Positions 48,349 through 57,581 of a stretch of 64,000 bases of DNA are shown piece by piece. The DNA is from CAYFHQ01 sp964342805. GTDB taxonomy: Bacteria; Bacillota; Clostridia; Peptostreptococcales; Acidaminobacteraceae. The notes beneath the pieces are model-generated. The model was not told the DNA's origin. It did not search any database and saw only the letters and a program-made list of their open reading frames with translations. Both the position numbers and the translations under genes were made by a program. The stretch covers positions 1 through 64,000 of the forward strand of contig CAYFHQ010000007.1 in NCBI GenBank assembly GCA_964342805.1, given 5' to 3'. Position 1 is the stretch's first letter. Each line of letters opens with the position of its first letter.

Positions 48349-50025
48349 CTACCTTAGGAAATCTACCAGTGAGGGTTGGATCACACGAGCACCAGTGGAT
48401 AAGGCCGCCCGATACACATTTTCAGATAGTTTTAACTTCATAATGACTTCGCCCATATCAGCATCTTCTGCTGAGCTGAGCAACTTGGTCATTGATATTT
48501 TGTTTTCGCCTAGTCGTGAAGAAACCAGCTCCAGTCGATTTACTCGTGCGCCAATATCTGCTTGGACGGTCAGCAATCTTGCATGGTTATCATCGAACTT
48601 CTTAATGAATGTACTCACTGTGTCATTATCCCCAACTTCTAGAGCTGAAATCAGATCATCAAAATCTTTCATCAGTTGGGATTCTGTCGTACCTACTTGT
48701 TCAACCTGAAGCTCTGGTGGATTACCGTCATTTGGCATATTATTGGTTGTGAACACAACCGGTGATCCTGAACCAGCAATTGAAGCTACTACCTCACTAC
48801 CAGGGAACTTAGCGTTTAATGCCGTATTCAAGGCTGTTTGTAAGTCAGAGACATTATTAAGCGTTGCCCCAGAGTCGATTTGGATTTTTTCAGTTTGTCC
48901 ATTAAGGGTGACAAAGAACACGTTGTTCTTCCACTCAGCTGCATTGGTTAAAACCTCAGCATCTGTAACCGTTTTACTACCATCGAAAACAGAGGCATTC
49001 ACCGTATTGGTTCCGGCAACGTTAGCGCCATCAAGAACACCAAATGCTGCTTCCAAGCTGGCGACAGTAAGGCCGCCACCTGAGTCAGCTGTATAATCAA
49101 ACTGAACTGTAGACGTGGTCCCAAATGTCTTGCTTTCAATTCTAGGAACACCACTTGCGTCAATATACACGTCAGCAAAGTCACTGAGTTTTTGGCTAGA
49201 TCCATTGGTTGCCTCTCGAATAACATCCAAAAGCACACCCTTATCTATGGGGTTAGACGATCCATTCAAGACTGTTAGCTGTGCGGGATCAATGTTAAAT
49301 GCTGAACCATCTATGGCAATGGTCACCTGAGCATCATCATTGGTACCCGACGTAAAATCTGTTGTAAAATCAATACCAACGCCCATACCTGCTTTTGTAG
49401 CACCAGTGCCAGTTGAAGAATCAGAAGGTAGTTTTTGGGTCATGATCGTGTCAGCAGGTGTAAAACCAAACACATCTAAACCACTGGTGCTCACATCTAT
49501 CTTCTCCCCAACCGAAATCTCATAGATGATTTCCGAACGATTGGCAATTTCAGAATCTGTAATATCTAAATTTATAGAACCATCATCCTTAAAAAATGGC
49601 TTTTCTTTATCAAATGCTGAGAAAACATATCGGCCAGCCAAACTGGCATTACCATCACTAATGATCTGGTCCTTTAGCTGACGAATTTCCTGAGCAATCT
49701 TGCCGAGTTCCTCCGGACCATTGGTTTCACTTGACGCTTGATTAATCAACTCTCTAGCCCTCAGCAATACATTATTTACATCAATGATTGCAGACTCAGT
49801 AACCTCCATCCAGGCCAAAGCGTCTGTCACATTTCGATCATACTGGTCAATTGCGTCCAAGTCCGACCGATATTGCAAGATCTTTGACGCTAAGACTGGA
49901 TCATCAGAAGGTGCTTGGACACGTTTCCCCGTCGATAGCTGAGACTGTTGTGTATTCATTTTTCGAAGGTTTACATTTAGGTCATAGATCATATTATTGA
50001 CCATCATGGAGTTTGTAACGCGCAT
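48349..50025 (-). CDS. flgL: Flagellar hook-associated protein 3 (FlgL)
   Basis: A 558-residue junction protein. The N-terminus (MRVTNSMMVNNMIYDLNVNLRKMNTQQSQLSTGKRVQAPSDDPVLASKILQYR, read in pieces) and C-terminus (LKLSENVYRAALSTGARVIQPSLVDFL) are clear flagellin-fold D0/D1 segments. The middle is about 250 residues longer than usual, rich in glycine, aspartate, serine and threonine. The longer middle domain suggests a larger junction or glycan target. It follows flgK by 17 bases. Confidence 0.92.
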   Translation of the reverse strand: MRVTNSMMVNNMIYDLNVNLRKMNTQQSQLSTGKRVQAPSDDPVLASKILQYRSDLDAIDQYDRNVTDALAWMEVTESAIIDVNNVLLRARELINQASSETNGPEELGKIAQEIRQLKDQIISDGNASLAGRYVFSAFDKEKPFFKDDGSINLDITDSEIANRSEIIYEISVGEKIDVSTSGLDVFGFTPADTIMTQKLPSDSSTGTGATKAGMGVGIDFTTDFTSGTNDDAQVTIAIDGSAFNIDPAQLTVLNGSSNPIDKGVLLDVIREATNGSSQKLSDFADVYIDASGVPRIESKTFGTTSTVQFDYTADSGGGLTVASLEAAFGVLDGANVAGTNTVNASVFDGSKTVTDAEVLTNAAEWKNNVFFVTLNGQTEKIQIDSGATLNNVSDLQTALNTALNAKFPGSEVVASIAGSGSPVVFTTNNMPNDGNPPELQVEQVGTTESQLMKDFDDLISALEVGDNDTVSTFIKKFDDNHARLLTVQADIGARVNRLELVSSRLGENKISMTKLLSSAEDADMGEVIMKLKLSENVYRAALSTGARVIQPSLVDFLR

Positions 50026-50042
50026 TATCTCACCTTCCTCAA

Positions 50043-51704
50043 TTATCTACCTACTGTACCCAATCGATTTATAATTAGGTCCAGCATTTCATCTATAGTT
50101 GTCAGCATTCTAGCACTGGCGTTATATGCATTTTGGAAACGGATCATATCAGCCATTTCCTCATCAATGGAGACGCCCATGGCTGACTGGCGGAAAAACT
50201 CGATTTGCTTCATCATGGCTTCCTGATTGGAAACGATTCTCTTGGCTTCTTGAGCATCTACACCTAAGTTCGACACTAAGGATCGAACGAAATCTTCTGG
50301 ACTTCCCCATGCGAACATGCCTGAGTCTTGACGAAGATCATTCAATTTCAATGCGTTGTCACCTGCACCTGGAACTCCAGTTGGTGTTGAAGAAGCAGCA
50401 ATCTTATCCAAGTCACTATCCACATCTTTAGATATCGTAATATCCGAAGCCCGAAGTCTGTCTGACAAATAGTAGCGACCATCTGATAGTACCTTCACAG
50501 ATTTCCCATCGTAGTTAGGGTTATTAGCGAAGAATGTTTTCGTATTCTTACGGATGATTTCTTGGTTTTCAGCTTCTGTATTGGAGCTACTGGTACCAGC
50601 AGTCAAAACGGTTGTTAGATCAATGGCTGCATTGCCATCTAAACCACTTGTTTTGATCGCATTCTCATAATCTGCTGAACTAAGATCATTCACTGTGAAT
50701 AAAGAAGTCCCCGTATTCTGATCTAAATCATAACCAGAACTGTGAACCCTGTTCATTTCAGAAATGAAGGTATCTGCAAACTCATTGAGCTTTTCTACAT
50801 AGTATGGAATTCCCTTACTCTCTGCAGTTGCACCGTCTCGCATGTCCATGATACCCTTCAAAGCACCACCAGATGTGACAAAGGTACCACCCTTTTCCCA
50901 AGATAAATCAGTTAATCGTGCAACATCATCTGGATTCTTTTTATCTGCACGTTCCGTTAAAACCAAGTCTTGTGAATCAATATGAGAAACAATCAATGTT
51001 CCATTAATCTGAACAAAAAAGCGGTTTTGATTGTCTGTAAAAGTCTGAAGCTCAGCATACTCAGAGAGCTTATCAACTAATAGCGATCGTTGGTCACGAA
51101 GGTCATTTGCGACACCACCCTCAAGCTCTGACTCAAAAATTACCGAGTTCAATTCAGCAATCTGGTCTGCTAAACTATTAACCTCATTTACTGCGGTCTC
51201 CAACTGAAAGTTCATATCCTGCTGCAAATTATGCAAACCCTCAGATAGGTGGCTCAGATTTTCAGCCAGCATAATTGCTCGCTGTCGTACAAGAGCTCTC
51301 GTCTCTAGTAGCTCAGGAGACTTGCTCAATTCTTGAAGTGAAGAAAAGAACTCATCGACCACTGTTGCAATCCCTGACTCAGAAGGTTCATTGAACAAGG
51401 CTTCCAGTGTCAATAGAATATCTTCTTTTTTCGTCCACTCACCTACAACTGTGTTTTCCTGTTGGAAGCGAAAATCCATAAATTCATCTCTAAACTGCTT
51501 AACTGCAGTTACATCAACACCAGTCCCCAAGGAACCTAAACCACCAGGTAACATGTCTGGACGGAATTGTGTCATGTCCATCCGCTGGCGCGAGTATCCT
51601 TCCGTGTTGGCGTTGGCAATATTATGTGCATTTACGCTCAAGGCCCGTTGGTTTACTAACAAACCACTGGCTGCAATACTTAATCCTAAAAATGAACCTG
51701 CCAC
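50043..51704 (-). CDS. flgK: Flagellar hook-associated protein 1 (FlgK)
   Basis: A 553-residue junction protein. The N-terminal rod-type signature is intact (LGLSIAASGLLVNQRALSVNAHNIANANTEGYSRQRMDM), and the C-terminus (MADMIRFQNAYNASARMLTTIDEMLDLIINRLG) is standard. Start GTG at 51704 is preferred to ATG 51710 because GGAGG is then nine rather than three bases away, but ATG is possible. It lies in the flgM-flgN-flgK-flgL order. Confidence 0.95.
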   Translation of the reverse strand: MAGSFLGLSIAASGLLVNQRALSVNAHNIANANTEGYSRQRMDMTQFRPDMLPGGLGSLGTGVDVTAVKQFRDEFMDFRFQQENTVVGEWTKKEDILLTLEALFNEPSESGIATVVDEFFSSLQELSKSPELLETRALVRQRAIMLAENLSHLSEGLHNLQQDMNFQLETAVNEVNSLADQIAELNSVIFESELEGGVANDLRDQRSLLVDKLSEYAELQTFTDNQNRFFVQINGTLIVSHIDSQDLVLTERADKKNPDDVARLTDLSWEKGGTFVTSGGALKGIMDMRDGATAESKGIPYYVEKLNEFADTFISEMNRVHSSGYDLDQNTGTSLFTVNDLSSADYENAIKTSGLDGNAAIDLTTVLTAGTSSSNTEAENQEIIRKNTKTFFANNPNYDGKSVKVLSDGRYYLSDRLRASDITISKDVDSDLDKIAASSTPTGVPGAGDNALKLNDLRQDSGMFAWGSPEDFVRSLVSNLGVDAQEAKRIVSNQEAMMKQIEFFRQSAMGVSIDEEMADMIRFQNAYNASARMLTTIDEMLDLIINRLGTVGR

Positions 51705-51719
51705 AAGCATTCACCTCCA

Positions 51720-52217
51720 CTACACTTTGACATCAAAGAGATTGGACTTATCATCATCATAATTGACTTTGCCCTTTTTACCGTAGTTTGGCTCATCCTT
51801 GCCAGCACTCGTCATCATATTCATGTTAAATTGGACAATCTCTAAAGACTGCTGCAACAACTTCTCATTAGACGAGTTTACATCCTGTACATCGGTAATC
51901 AGATTTTTTAATGATCGGGTGGTACCTTCAACACCCGCTTTTTCCTCTTGCGTTAAGAGGGGGAGAATATCGTCCAAGCTTTCCACATTCTTAATACCTA
52001 AATCCTTCATGACATACTGAAGAATCTGCTCTCGGATATCCTCCAATTTAATGATACTGGCCACCAGGCCCTGTTCTTTTACCGTGATCTTTTCCAGTTC
52101 TTTAATGTCCCCTTTAATGACCACGTCTTGTTTCTTTTCGCTCAGTTCCAATACTTCTCGATAGACCTCATTGGTCTTATCTAATGCCTGAATGAGCTGT
52201 CCGATCGATTTTCGCAT
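51720..52217 (-). CDS. flgN: FlgN-family flagellar chaperone
   Basis: A 165-residue all-helical protein immediately before flgK. The pattern LIQALDKTNEVYREVLELSEKKQDVVIKGDIKELEKITVKEQGLVASI matches the FlgN domain, which protects FlgK and FlgL from degradation before export. C-terminal tail is charged. Nine or so bases separate it from flgK. Confidence 0.88.
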   Translation of the reverse strand: MRKSIGQLIQALDKTNEVYREVLELSEKKQDVVIKGDIKELEKITVKEQGLVASIIKLEDIREQILQYVMKDLGIKNVESLDDILPLLTQEEKAGVEGTTRSLKNLITDVQDVNSSNEKLLQQSLEIVQFNMNMMTSAGKDEPNYGKKGKVNYDDDKSNLFDVKV

Positions 52218-52301
52218 GGACCGAACTCCTTTCTATAATCAAATGGTTTTCATCAACTTTTTCTTTCACTTCATTTATCGGTTCTTTTTGCTGTTTCGTT
52301 C

Positions 52302-52329
52302 AAAATAAAGAGGGAGTACCCCCTCCCTC
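52302..52329 (-). terminator. Terminator after flgM
   Basis: On the minus strand GAGGGAG pairs with CTCCCTC around GGGGTA, followed by TTTATTTT. It would separate flgM from flgN, so flgN-flgK-flgL may need read-through or another promoter. Confidence 0.8.
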
Positions 52330-52368
52330 TCGCTTTCTACATCAGGTAGCAATACAGCCAGAGAGGGC

Positions 52369-52656
52369 TTACTCCCCTAGGTCGCGGATTCGACCAAGGA
52401 TCTTGTCCGCTACATCTTCCGCCGATGGCTTGTAGGTGCCATTGGCAATTTGCTCTTTGATTTCCTTAACCTTGGCTGCCCGAACTTCAGAAGTTCCCTT
52501 GGCTGCCTGCATGGCTACTTGGAAATCACGTGCCTTGTCCGAGATTTCGATCTTGTCTTTCTCCATCTTTGGACCTGCAGTCTTCTTAACTTTCCCGGCC
52601 GTCTTGCCATAAGCTTTCATGACCTGTTGGATTTGAGGACTGTTTTGTATCTTCAT
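52369..52656 (-). CDS. flgM: Anti-sigma-28 factor FlgM
   Basis: A 95-residue protein. The C-terminal domain that binds sigma-D is clear: KIEISDKARDFQVAMQAAKGTSEVRAAKVKEIKEQIANGTYKPSAEDVADKIL. It holds sigma-D inactive until the hook is complete and FlgM is exported. The start is ATG 52656 after GGGGGT. Its own promoter is a sigma-D type, giving the usual feedback loop. Confidence 0.95.
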   Translation of the reverse strand: MKIQNSPQIQQVMKAYGKTAGKVKKTAGPKMEKDKIEISDKARDFQVAMQAAKGTSEVRAAKVKEIKEQIANGTYKPSAEDVADKILGRIRDLGE

Positions 52657-52692
52657 AATAATACCCCCAATCACACCGATTTTCTAATACAA

Positions 52693-52719
52693 GTATCGGC
52701 ACAAGTGGGGGCTACTTTA
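52693..52719 (-). promoter_or_regulatory. Sigma-D (sigma-28) promoter of flgM
   Basis: TAAA, 15 bases, GCCGATAC on the minus strand, about 37 bases before the flgM start. Confidence 0.9.
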
Positions 52720-52746
52720 GTGTTTTTATGAAATTAATTCTAACAA

Positions 52747-53157
52747 TTAGTCTCGACGGGTGAACATACCATCTCTAGACTTCTTCACATCCTTCTTGCC
52801 ATTCTGTCCAGAGTCCTTAAAGGCCTCTTTAAAGCCAGACGCCATTTCCCGAGAACAAGATTGACAAAAACGACCTGACGTTATGGCAACACCACAGCGG
52901 TCACAAGGATAGCCAACGCCTTCACCTTTGAGTTCTAGGCGTCCTTGGCGGAGCCATTTCATGACCTGGTCTTCTGTTGCCTCTGTCTCCTCAGCAACCT
53001 CCTGGGCATTGGCATTGGGGTGGTCATATAAATACTCTCTTACCTCACGGAAGAGGGCCTCGTCGTCATGACTACACCGAGAACACAATTTTTGCGTATG
53101 ATCATCCGCTTGGAACATGCGGCCACATTGTTTACAATTTTTTAGTTTAGAGAACAT
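52747..53157 (-). CDS. yvyF: YvyF-like zinc-ribbon flagellar operon protein
   Basis: A 136-residue protein. Two zinc-binding pairs lie at the N-terminus (CKQCGRMF, CSRCSHDD) and two in the second half (CDRCGVAI, CQSCSREM), with a helix-turn-helix-like segment between (ANAQEVAEETEATEDQVMKWLRQGRLELKG). This matches the YvyF/TIGR03826 family found between comFC and flgM. It may regulate flagellar or competence genes. Start ATG 53157 after GGAGG. An extended -10 TGGTATAAT lies upstream. Confidence 0.85.
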   Translation of the reverse strand: MFSKLKNCKQCGRMFQADDHTQKLCSRCSHDDEALFREVREYLYDHPNANAQEVAEETEATEDQVMKWLRQGRLELKGEGVGYPCDRCGVAITSGRFCQSCSREMASGFKEAFKDSGQNGKKDVKKSRDGMFTRRD

Positions 53158-53219
53158 AATCTACCTCCGAATCCTATTTAGGTACTTAAATTATACCATA
53201 GTAGCACAATATTACTCTA

Positions 53220-53939
53220 CTAATCGTGGGCCAAAGGATTAGACGCAATACAGGCCATGTCCACAAGCCTTGCCCCATCTACCTTTAGGACTTCAGCACA
53301 CTGGTTCAAAGTAGCGCCCGTTGTCACAATATCATCCACCAATAAGATGCGCTTTTCCCCAAACATCCCTTGGGCCGTCACATGAAATGCCTGGTCCAAG
53401 GTGGTCTTGCGGGTAGCCGCATCTAACCGCTTGAGTCGTGGGGTCTTTTTACTTCGTATTAGGCCCTGACTTACCGGTACCCCACTCCGTTTACTCAACT
53501 GGTCGGCAAGAATGGCAGTTTGGTTATAACCCCGTACCTGCAAACGACTCTTGTGCATGGGGACTGGAACAATATAATCATAGTCCCACCCTAAACTCGC
53601 ACCAACCAAGTCATAAAGCATGTCACCCAGGTGAATACCCAGGTAGGTTCGCTCGTTGTATTTAAAGTCCATGATTAGCTGCTTGGCAGCCCCTTCATAG
53701 GTGAGACAGGAAACTCCCTGGTCATAAAAGAACCTCCGGGTTTGACAGGTGTAACACCTGTCCCCTGCGGTTGGGGGCACTGTAATGCCACACATTTTGC
53801 AGGTCAACCCCTTATTCCAGGGTAGGTCGCCCTTGCAAGTGGGACACAGGCTATAGACCTGGTCTGTCCAAATTTCCTCCCCACACGCCATACAGACGAT
53901 GTTTCTGGGAAAGAGGGTTCCTAAAAAAGCATCAATCAT
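53220..53939 (-). CDS. comFC: ComF-family phosphoribosyltransferase-like protein (ComFC)
   Basis: A 239-residue protein with N-terminal zinc ribbons (CMACGEEI, CPTCKGDLP, CKMCG, CYTCQ) and a C-terminal PRTase domain (YDYIVPVPMHKSRLQVRGYNQTAILADQL and ILLVDDIVTTGATLNQC). ComFC is needed for DNA uptake in competent Firmicutes, though most organisms keep it without proven competence. The frame extends into the upstream gene, so the start is taken as ATG 53939, 19 bases after the stop of the diguanylate cyclase; it has only a weak site. Confidence 0.9.
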   Translation of the reverse strand: MIDAFLGTLFPRNIVCMACGEEIWTDQVYSLCPTCKGDLPWNKGLTCKMCGITVPPTAGDRCYTCQTRRFFYDQGVSCLTYEGAAKQLIMDFKYNERTYLGIHLGDMLYDLVGASLGWDYDYIVPVPMHKSRLQVRGYNQTAILADQLSKRSGVPVSQGLIRSKKTPRLKRLDAATRKTTLDQAFHVTAQGMFGEKRILLVDDIVTTGATLNQCAEVLKVDGARLVDMACIASNPLAHD

Positions 53940-53958
53940 CTGATTGAGTTTACCCTCT

Positions 53959-55149
53959 CTAGTCTCTTTCAGTGTACCAATACTGATCTCCTCCAGTTCG
54001 CTTGGCAACATACATCCGTTGATCAGCCATCTCCTGGATTTCCTCTGCTTGCCTACTGCAGTGGGGGAAACAAGCGCTTCCAATACTCAAGGTTACCCTG
54101 TCAGCCAGGTGAATGAAGACGTCGCTGGACTCTAGAGAGGCCCTGAGTTGCTTGCGAATGCGGTTGGCCACCCGTTCCGCTGTACCTGAACAAGCTCCAG
54201 GGAGAATAATGACAAACTCCTCTCCCCCATACCTGGCAACAATGTCATTTTGCCGGACGGCATGCTTGAGGACACTGGAGATTTTTTGTAACACCCGGTC
54301 CCCATAGGCATGACCAAACTCGTCATTTACGCTTTTAAACCGATCAACATCCAACATGAGCAAGTATACTGACCCATCGGTCCGGTCTGCTTGGTTAATT
54401 TCATGGACCAGTTGTCTGTCGAAATAGTCCCGGTTGAACAAGCCCGTTAGGCCGTCCTGGTCCCTTTCCACTTTGATTTCGTTGAAGTTGGCGTGATTGG
54501 AAAGGACCATGGAAATGGTTGAGGACACCAGGTCGAAAAAACGAATATTGTCTTCAGACACTCTTCTCTTCTTTCTATCTACCAAACACAAGGTCCCCAT
54601 CCGTCTGCCCCTGGCATTGAGTGGGATCATGGCAAGGGTATAATAGCGCTTTGGGTGATTAAGTGCATTATAAAGCTGGATATCACCTGTAACATCCCCG
54701 CTATAGACGGCTTGTCCCGACCGGAAGACTTCTTCCGCCACAGTCAACAGGTCCCCGTCCATGGGTTCCCGTTCATACTTGGACTTAACGACCAACTGGT
54801 CCTGCTCTTGGTCATACAGGTAGACCCGTACTGAGTCTGTGGGCATGAGTCGCACGATCATCTGAACAATGGAGTCCAGCATGGTTTCCATGGCTGGAAA
54901 ACTGTCCATGGCCTGCCAAATGGCATGGAGGGTTTCCAGTTCATTTATGCGGTTCTGCATATTAATACTCCGCCGCTCCATATGGAGGATTCTTAATGGC
55001 ACAACAATGAGAATCGGTATACTTATGCCTATTTTAACATAATATGGAATTTTAGTGTCTGCAATTAGGACAAAAACTGCGGCACCTACAGCCACCAGCA
55101 AGAGAAAAAACAAGGTATGATCTTTGATCCACTGGGTATTTCGCCTCAT
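53959..55149 (-). CDS. Membrane-anchored GAF-GGDEF diguanylate cyclase
   Basis: A 396-residue protein. Two hydrophobic segments lie at about residues 12-30 and 37-54. A GAF-type domain follows (about 70-215, ending in FFDLVSSTISMVLSNH), then GGDEF from about 225 (DGLTGLFNRDYFD, LMLDVDRFKSVNDEFGHAYGD, RYGGEEF). The active-site GGEEF is intact and the inhibitory I-site RQND lies five residues upstream, so it should make c-di-GMP with feedback inhibition. It is upstream of comFC and opposes the HD-GYP protein at 20968. Confidence 0.9.
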   Translation of the reverse strand: MRRNTQWIKDHTLFFLLLVAVGAAVFVLIADTKIPYYVKIGISIPILIVVPLRILHMERRSINMQNRINELETLHAIWQAMDSFPAMETMLDSIVQMIVRLMPTDSVRVYLYDQEQDQLVVKSKYEREPMDGDLLTVAEEVFRSGQAVYSGDVTGDIQLYNALNHPKRYYTLAMIPLNARGRRMGTLCLVDRKKRRVSEDNIRFFDLVSSTISMVLSNHANFNEIKVERDQDGLTGLFNRDYFDRQLVHEINQADRTDGSVYLLMLDVDRFKSVNDEFGHAYGDRVLQKISSVLKHAVRQNDIVARYGGEEFVIILPGACSGTAERVANRIRKQLRASLESSDVFIHLADRVTLSIGSACFPHCSRQAEEIQEMADQRMYVAKRTGGDQYWYTERD

Positions 55150-55166
55150 ACAACCCCGCTTCTCAA

Positions 55167-55198
55167 ATAAAAAATAGGACTAATTATCTAGTCCTATT
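55167..55198 (-). terminator. Terminator of recD2
   Basis: On the minus strand AATAGGACTA pairs with TAGTCCTATT, followed by TTTTATT. It lies directly after the stop. Confidence 0.88.
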
Positions 55199-57418
55199 CT
55201 ACATCAAAAATCCCTTTTCGACAATTCCTTGAAATCTTCTTGCCAATCCGGTGTCTCGAATATTCTGTTGATCATTCTGAACCATGTCAGACATATAGCG
55301 TTTAATTCCAACCAATACCACCAAATTTTTGGCCCGGGTCACTGCGGTGTACAAAATGTTTCTGGACGTCAACATGGGCGGCCCCCCATAAATGGGCAGG
55401 ACCACAACGGGAAACTCACTCCCCTGAGACTTGTGAATGGTCACAGCATAGGCATGGACCAACTCCTCCACCTGGGAAAACTCATAGTCCACATGTTTGT
55501 CCTCGTCATAACATACCGTTAGGGTCTTGGACCGGTTGTCCACTGCTTCCACATAACCAATGTCCCCATTAAAGACCCCCTGGCCATCAACCCCTGAGTC
55601 CGTGCGCCACTTAATCTGGTAATTGTTCTTGATCTGCATGACCTTGTCCCCGTCCCGAAAAACCCGAGGCCCAAACTGCTTCTCGCTTTTGGCGTCGCCC
55701 GGTGGATTGAGGACCAGTTGCAATGTTTCGTTCAGCTGTTTGGTCCCTGTTATCCCATTCTTCATGGGAGCCAGGACCTGTATGTCCCTTATGGGGTCTA
55801 AATTGTAATGGCTGGGTAATCGTTTAGCTACCAGCTGTTTTAATGTTGCCAAACCCTTTTTCTGGGAGGCTTCTTGCAGGAAGAAAAAGTCCTTGTCCTT
55901 CTCATTGACCAACGGGTCTTCCCCATGGTTGATCCGGTGGGCATTAACAACAATCATACTCTCCTGGGCCTGACGGAAGATCTCTGTCAGCTTAACTACA
56001 TTGACCGCTTGACCATCGATAATATCCCTCAGGACAGCGCCAGGGCCAACAGAAGGCAACTGGTCCACGTCCCCCACAAGGATGAGCCGCGTACCCTGGG
56101 CAACAGCATTCATTAAATGGCTCATGAGCTGGATATCCACCATGGACATTTCGTCTATGATAATCACGTCTGCCACCAGGGGATCGTCCTCAGTCTTTTG
56201 GAAGCCTAGGGTATCCTCCCCCTCCATGTACTGGTACTCCAGTAGGCGGTGGATGGTCTTGGCCTCATGACCTGTGGCTTCAGACATCCGCTTGGATGCC
56301 CGTCCTGTTGGTGCGGCCAAAAGGACATTTAAATATTCTGCTTCAAATATTTCTAAAAGGCCGTTGACCAGGGTGGTCTTGCCGGTTCCCGGTCCACCAG
56401 TTACCACCAAGACACCATGCTGGACCGCTTGGCGGATGGCCTCTTTTTGTTCTTCAGCTAAGTCTATGTCATTCCGCTTTTCAAAGGCTTCAATCTCATC
56501 ATCAATATCCAGACCTGGGATCTCAGCACAGGAGCTACTGATATCCAAGAGACGTTTGCAGACGTTGACCTCAGCGTAGTAAAGGGGGGCGGGGTAAACC
56601 GCATCTTTTCCGTCTAGGCTTTCGGCATAGACGGCCCCGGCGATGATAAGGTCCTGGAGCATTTCCTCAATGTCCCCGCTGGGGACTGCCAAGATTTCAG
56701 TGGCCCGAGTGACCAGCTGGTCCCGCCAGGCAAAACAATGGCCCTGGTGGACAAAGGTGGTCAGGACAAACTGGATGCCAGTGGCAATCCGGAAGGGGGA
56801 ACAGGGATCAATCCCCATACGTTTGGCTATTTGATCGGCCATTTTAAAGCCGATCCCCCGAATTTCGTCAGCCAGCTTATAAGGGTTTTCCGAAATGACC
56901 TCTTTGGTATGGATCCCGTAGGTCTTATATATTCGAGAAGCGTAGGCTGCTGACAAGCCATACTTCTGTAAAAATAACATGATATCTCTGGCCCCATGTT
57001 GCTCCATATAAGAAAGGGCGATATCCTCAGCCTTTTTCTTGCCGATTCCTTCGACTTCCGTCATTCTCATGGGATCATACTGCATGATTTCCAGGGTCTT
57101 GTCGCCAAAATGGGACACAATCTTGGCCGCGGTACTGGGACCAATGCCCTTGATCATGCCGGAGGACAAGTAGCGTTCAATGGTGTCCTCTGTGTTGGGA
57201 AGAAGGGTTTCGGCGCTGAGGACTTCCAGTTGCTCACCATAGGTAGGATGGACCACATAACGCCCCCTGAAAATCATGGTTTCTCCTTCACGGATGGCAG
57301 GAATAAAGCCCTTCACATAAACGTATTCATCTTCATGTTCAATTACGGCGATCACATAGCCATTTTCGTCATTGTGAAAGATAATTTCTTCCACGACACC
57401 ACGGAGTTCTACGGACAT
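55199..57418 (-). CDS. recD2: RecD-like SF1B DNA helicase RecD2
   Basis: A 739-residue 5'-3' helicase. N-terminal OB-like region and tandem helix-hairpin-helix segments (MIKGIGPSTAAKIVSHFG, VEGIGKKKAEDIALSYM) define RecD2. The motor shows Walker A VVTGGPGTGKTTLVNGL, DEMSMVD, GDVDQLPSVGPG and the C-terminal VTIHKSQGSEFPVVVLPI. The frame is open to 57520, but ATG 57418 follows AAAGGAGGCCCGT. Involved in replication-fork and mismatch repair in Bacillus. Upstream extended -10 TATACT at about 57445. Confidence 0.95.
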   Translation of the reverse strand: MSVELRGVVEEIIFHNDENGYVIAVIEHEDEYVYVKGFIPAIREGETMIFRGRYVVHPTYGEQLEVLSAETLLPNTEDTIERYLSSGMIKGIGPSTAAKIVSHFGDKTLEIMQYDPMRMTEVEGIGKKKAEDIALSYMEQHGARDIMLFLQKYGLSAAYASRIYKTYGIHTKEVISENPYKLADEIRGIGFKMADQIAKRMGIDPCSPFRIATGIQFVLTTFVHQGHCFAWRDQLVTRATEILAVPSGDIEEMLQDLIIAGAVYAESLDGKDAVYPAPLYYAEVNVCKRLLDISSSCAEIPGLDIDDEIEAFEKRNDIDLAEEQKEAIRQAVQHGVLVVTGGPGTGKTTLVNGLLEIFEAEYLNVLLAAPTGRASKRMSEATGHEAKTIHRLLEYQYMEGEDTLGFQKTEDDPLVADVIIIDEMSMVDIQLMSHLMNAVAQGTRLILVGDVDQLPSVGPGAVLRDIIDGQAVNVVKLTEIFRQAQESMIVVNAHRINHGEDPLVNEKDKDFFFLQEASQKKGLATLKQLVAKRLPSHYNLDPIRDIQVLAPMKNGITGTKQLNETLQLVLNPPGDAKSEKQFGPRVFRDGDKVMQIKNNYQIKWRTDSGVDGQGVFNGDIGYVEAVDNRSKTLTVCYDEDKHVDYEFSQVEELVHAYAVTIHKSQGSEFPVVVLPIYGGPPMLTSRNILYTAVTRAKNLVVLVGIKRYMSDMVQNDQQNIRDTGLARRFQGIVEKGFLM

Positions 57419-57581
57419 ACGGGCCTCCTTTCCATCCATCCTAGTATAGCATATTGCACCCCTTGACCCGAACGTATTTTCTATTTTCAACCAGTGGGCA
57501 TAAAAAAGCAGCGTCCCCATTAGGAGACACTGCTTATCAACTAAGTTATATTATACTTTCCTTTAAAAGATGCGCCCTGGC

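Noticed and set aside
53940..54083. Longer ComFC start upstream of 53939
   Set aside because: It would overlap the diguanylate cyclase coding region by over 100 bases and adds residues not present in ComFC.
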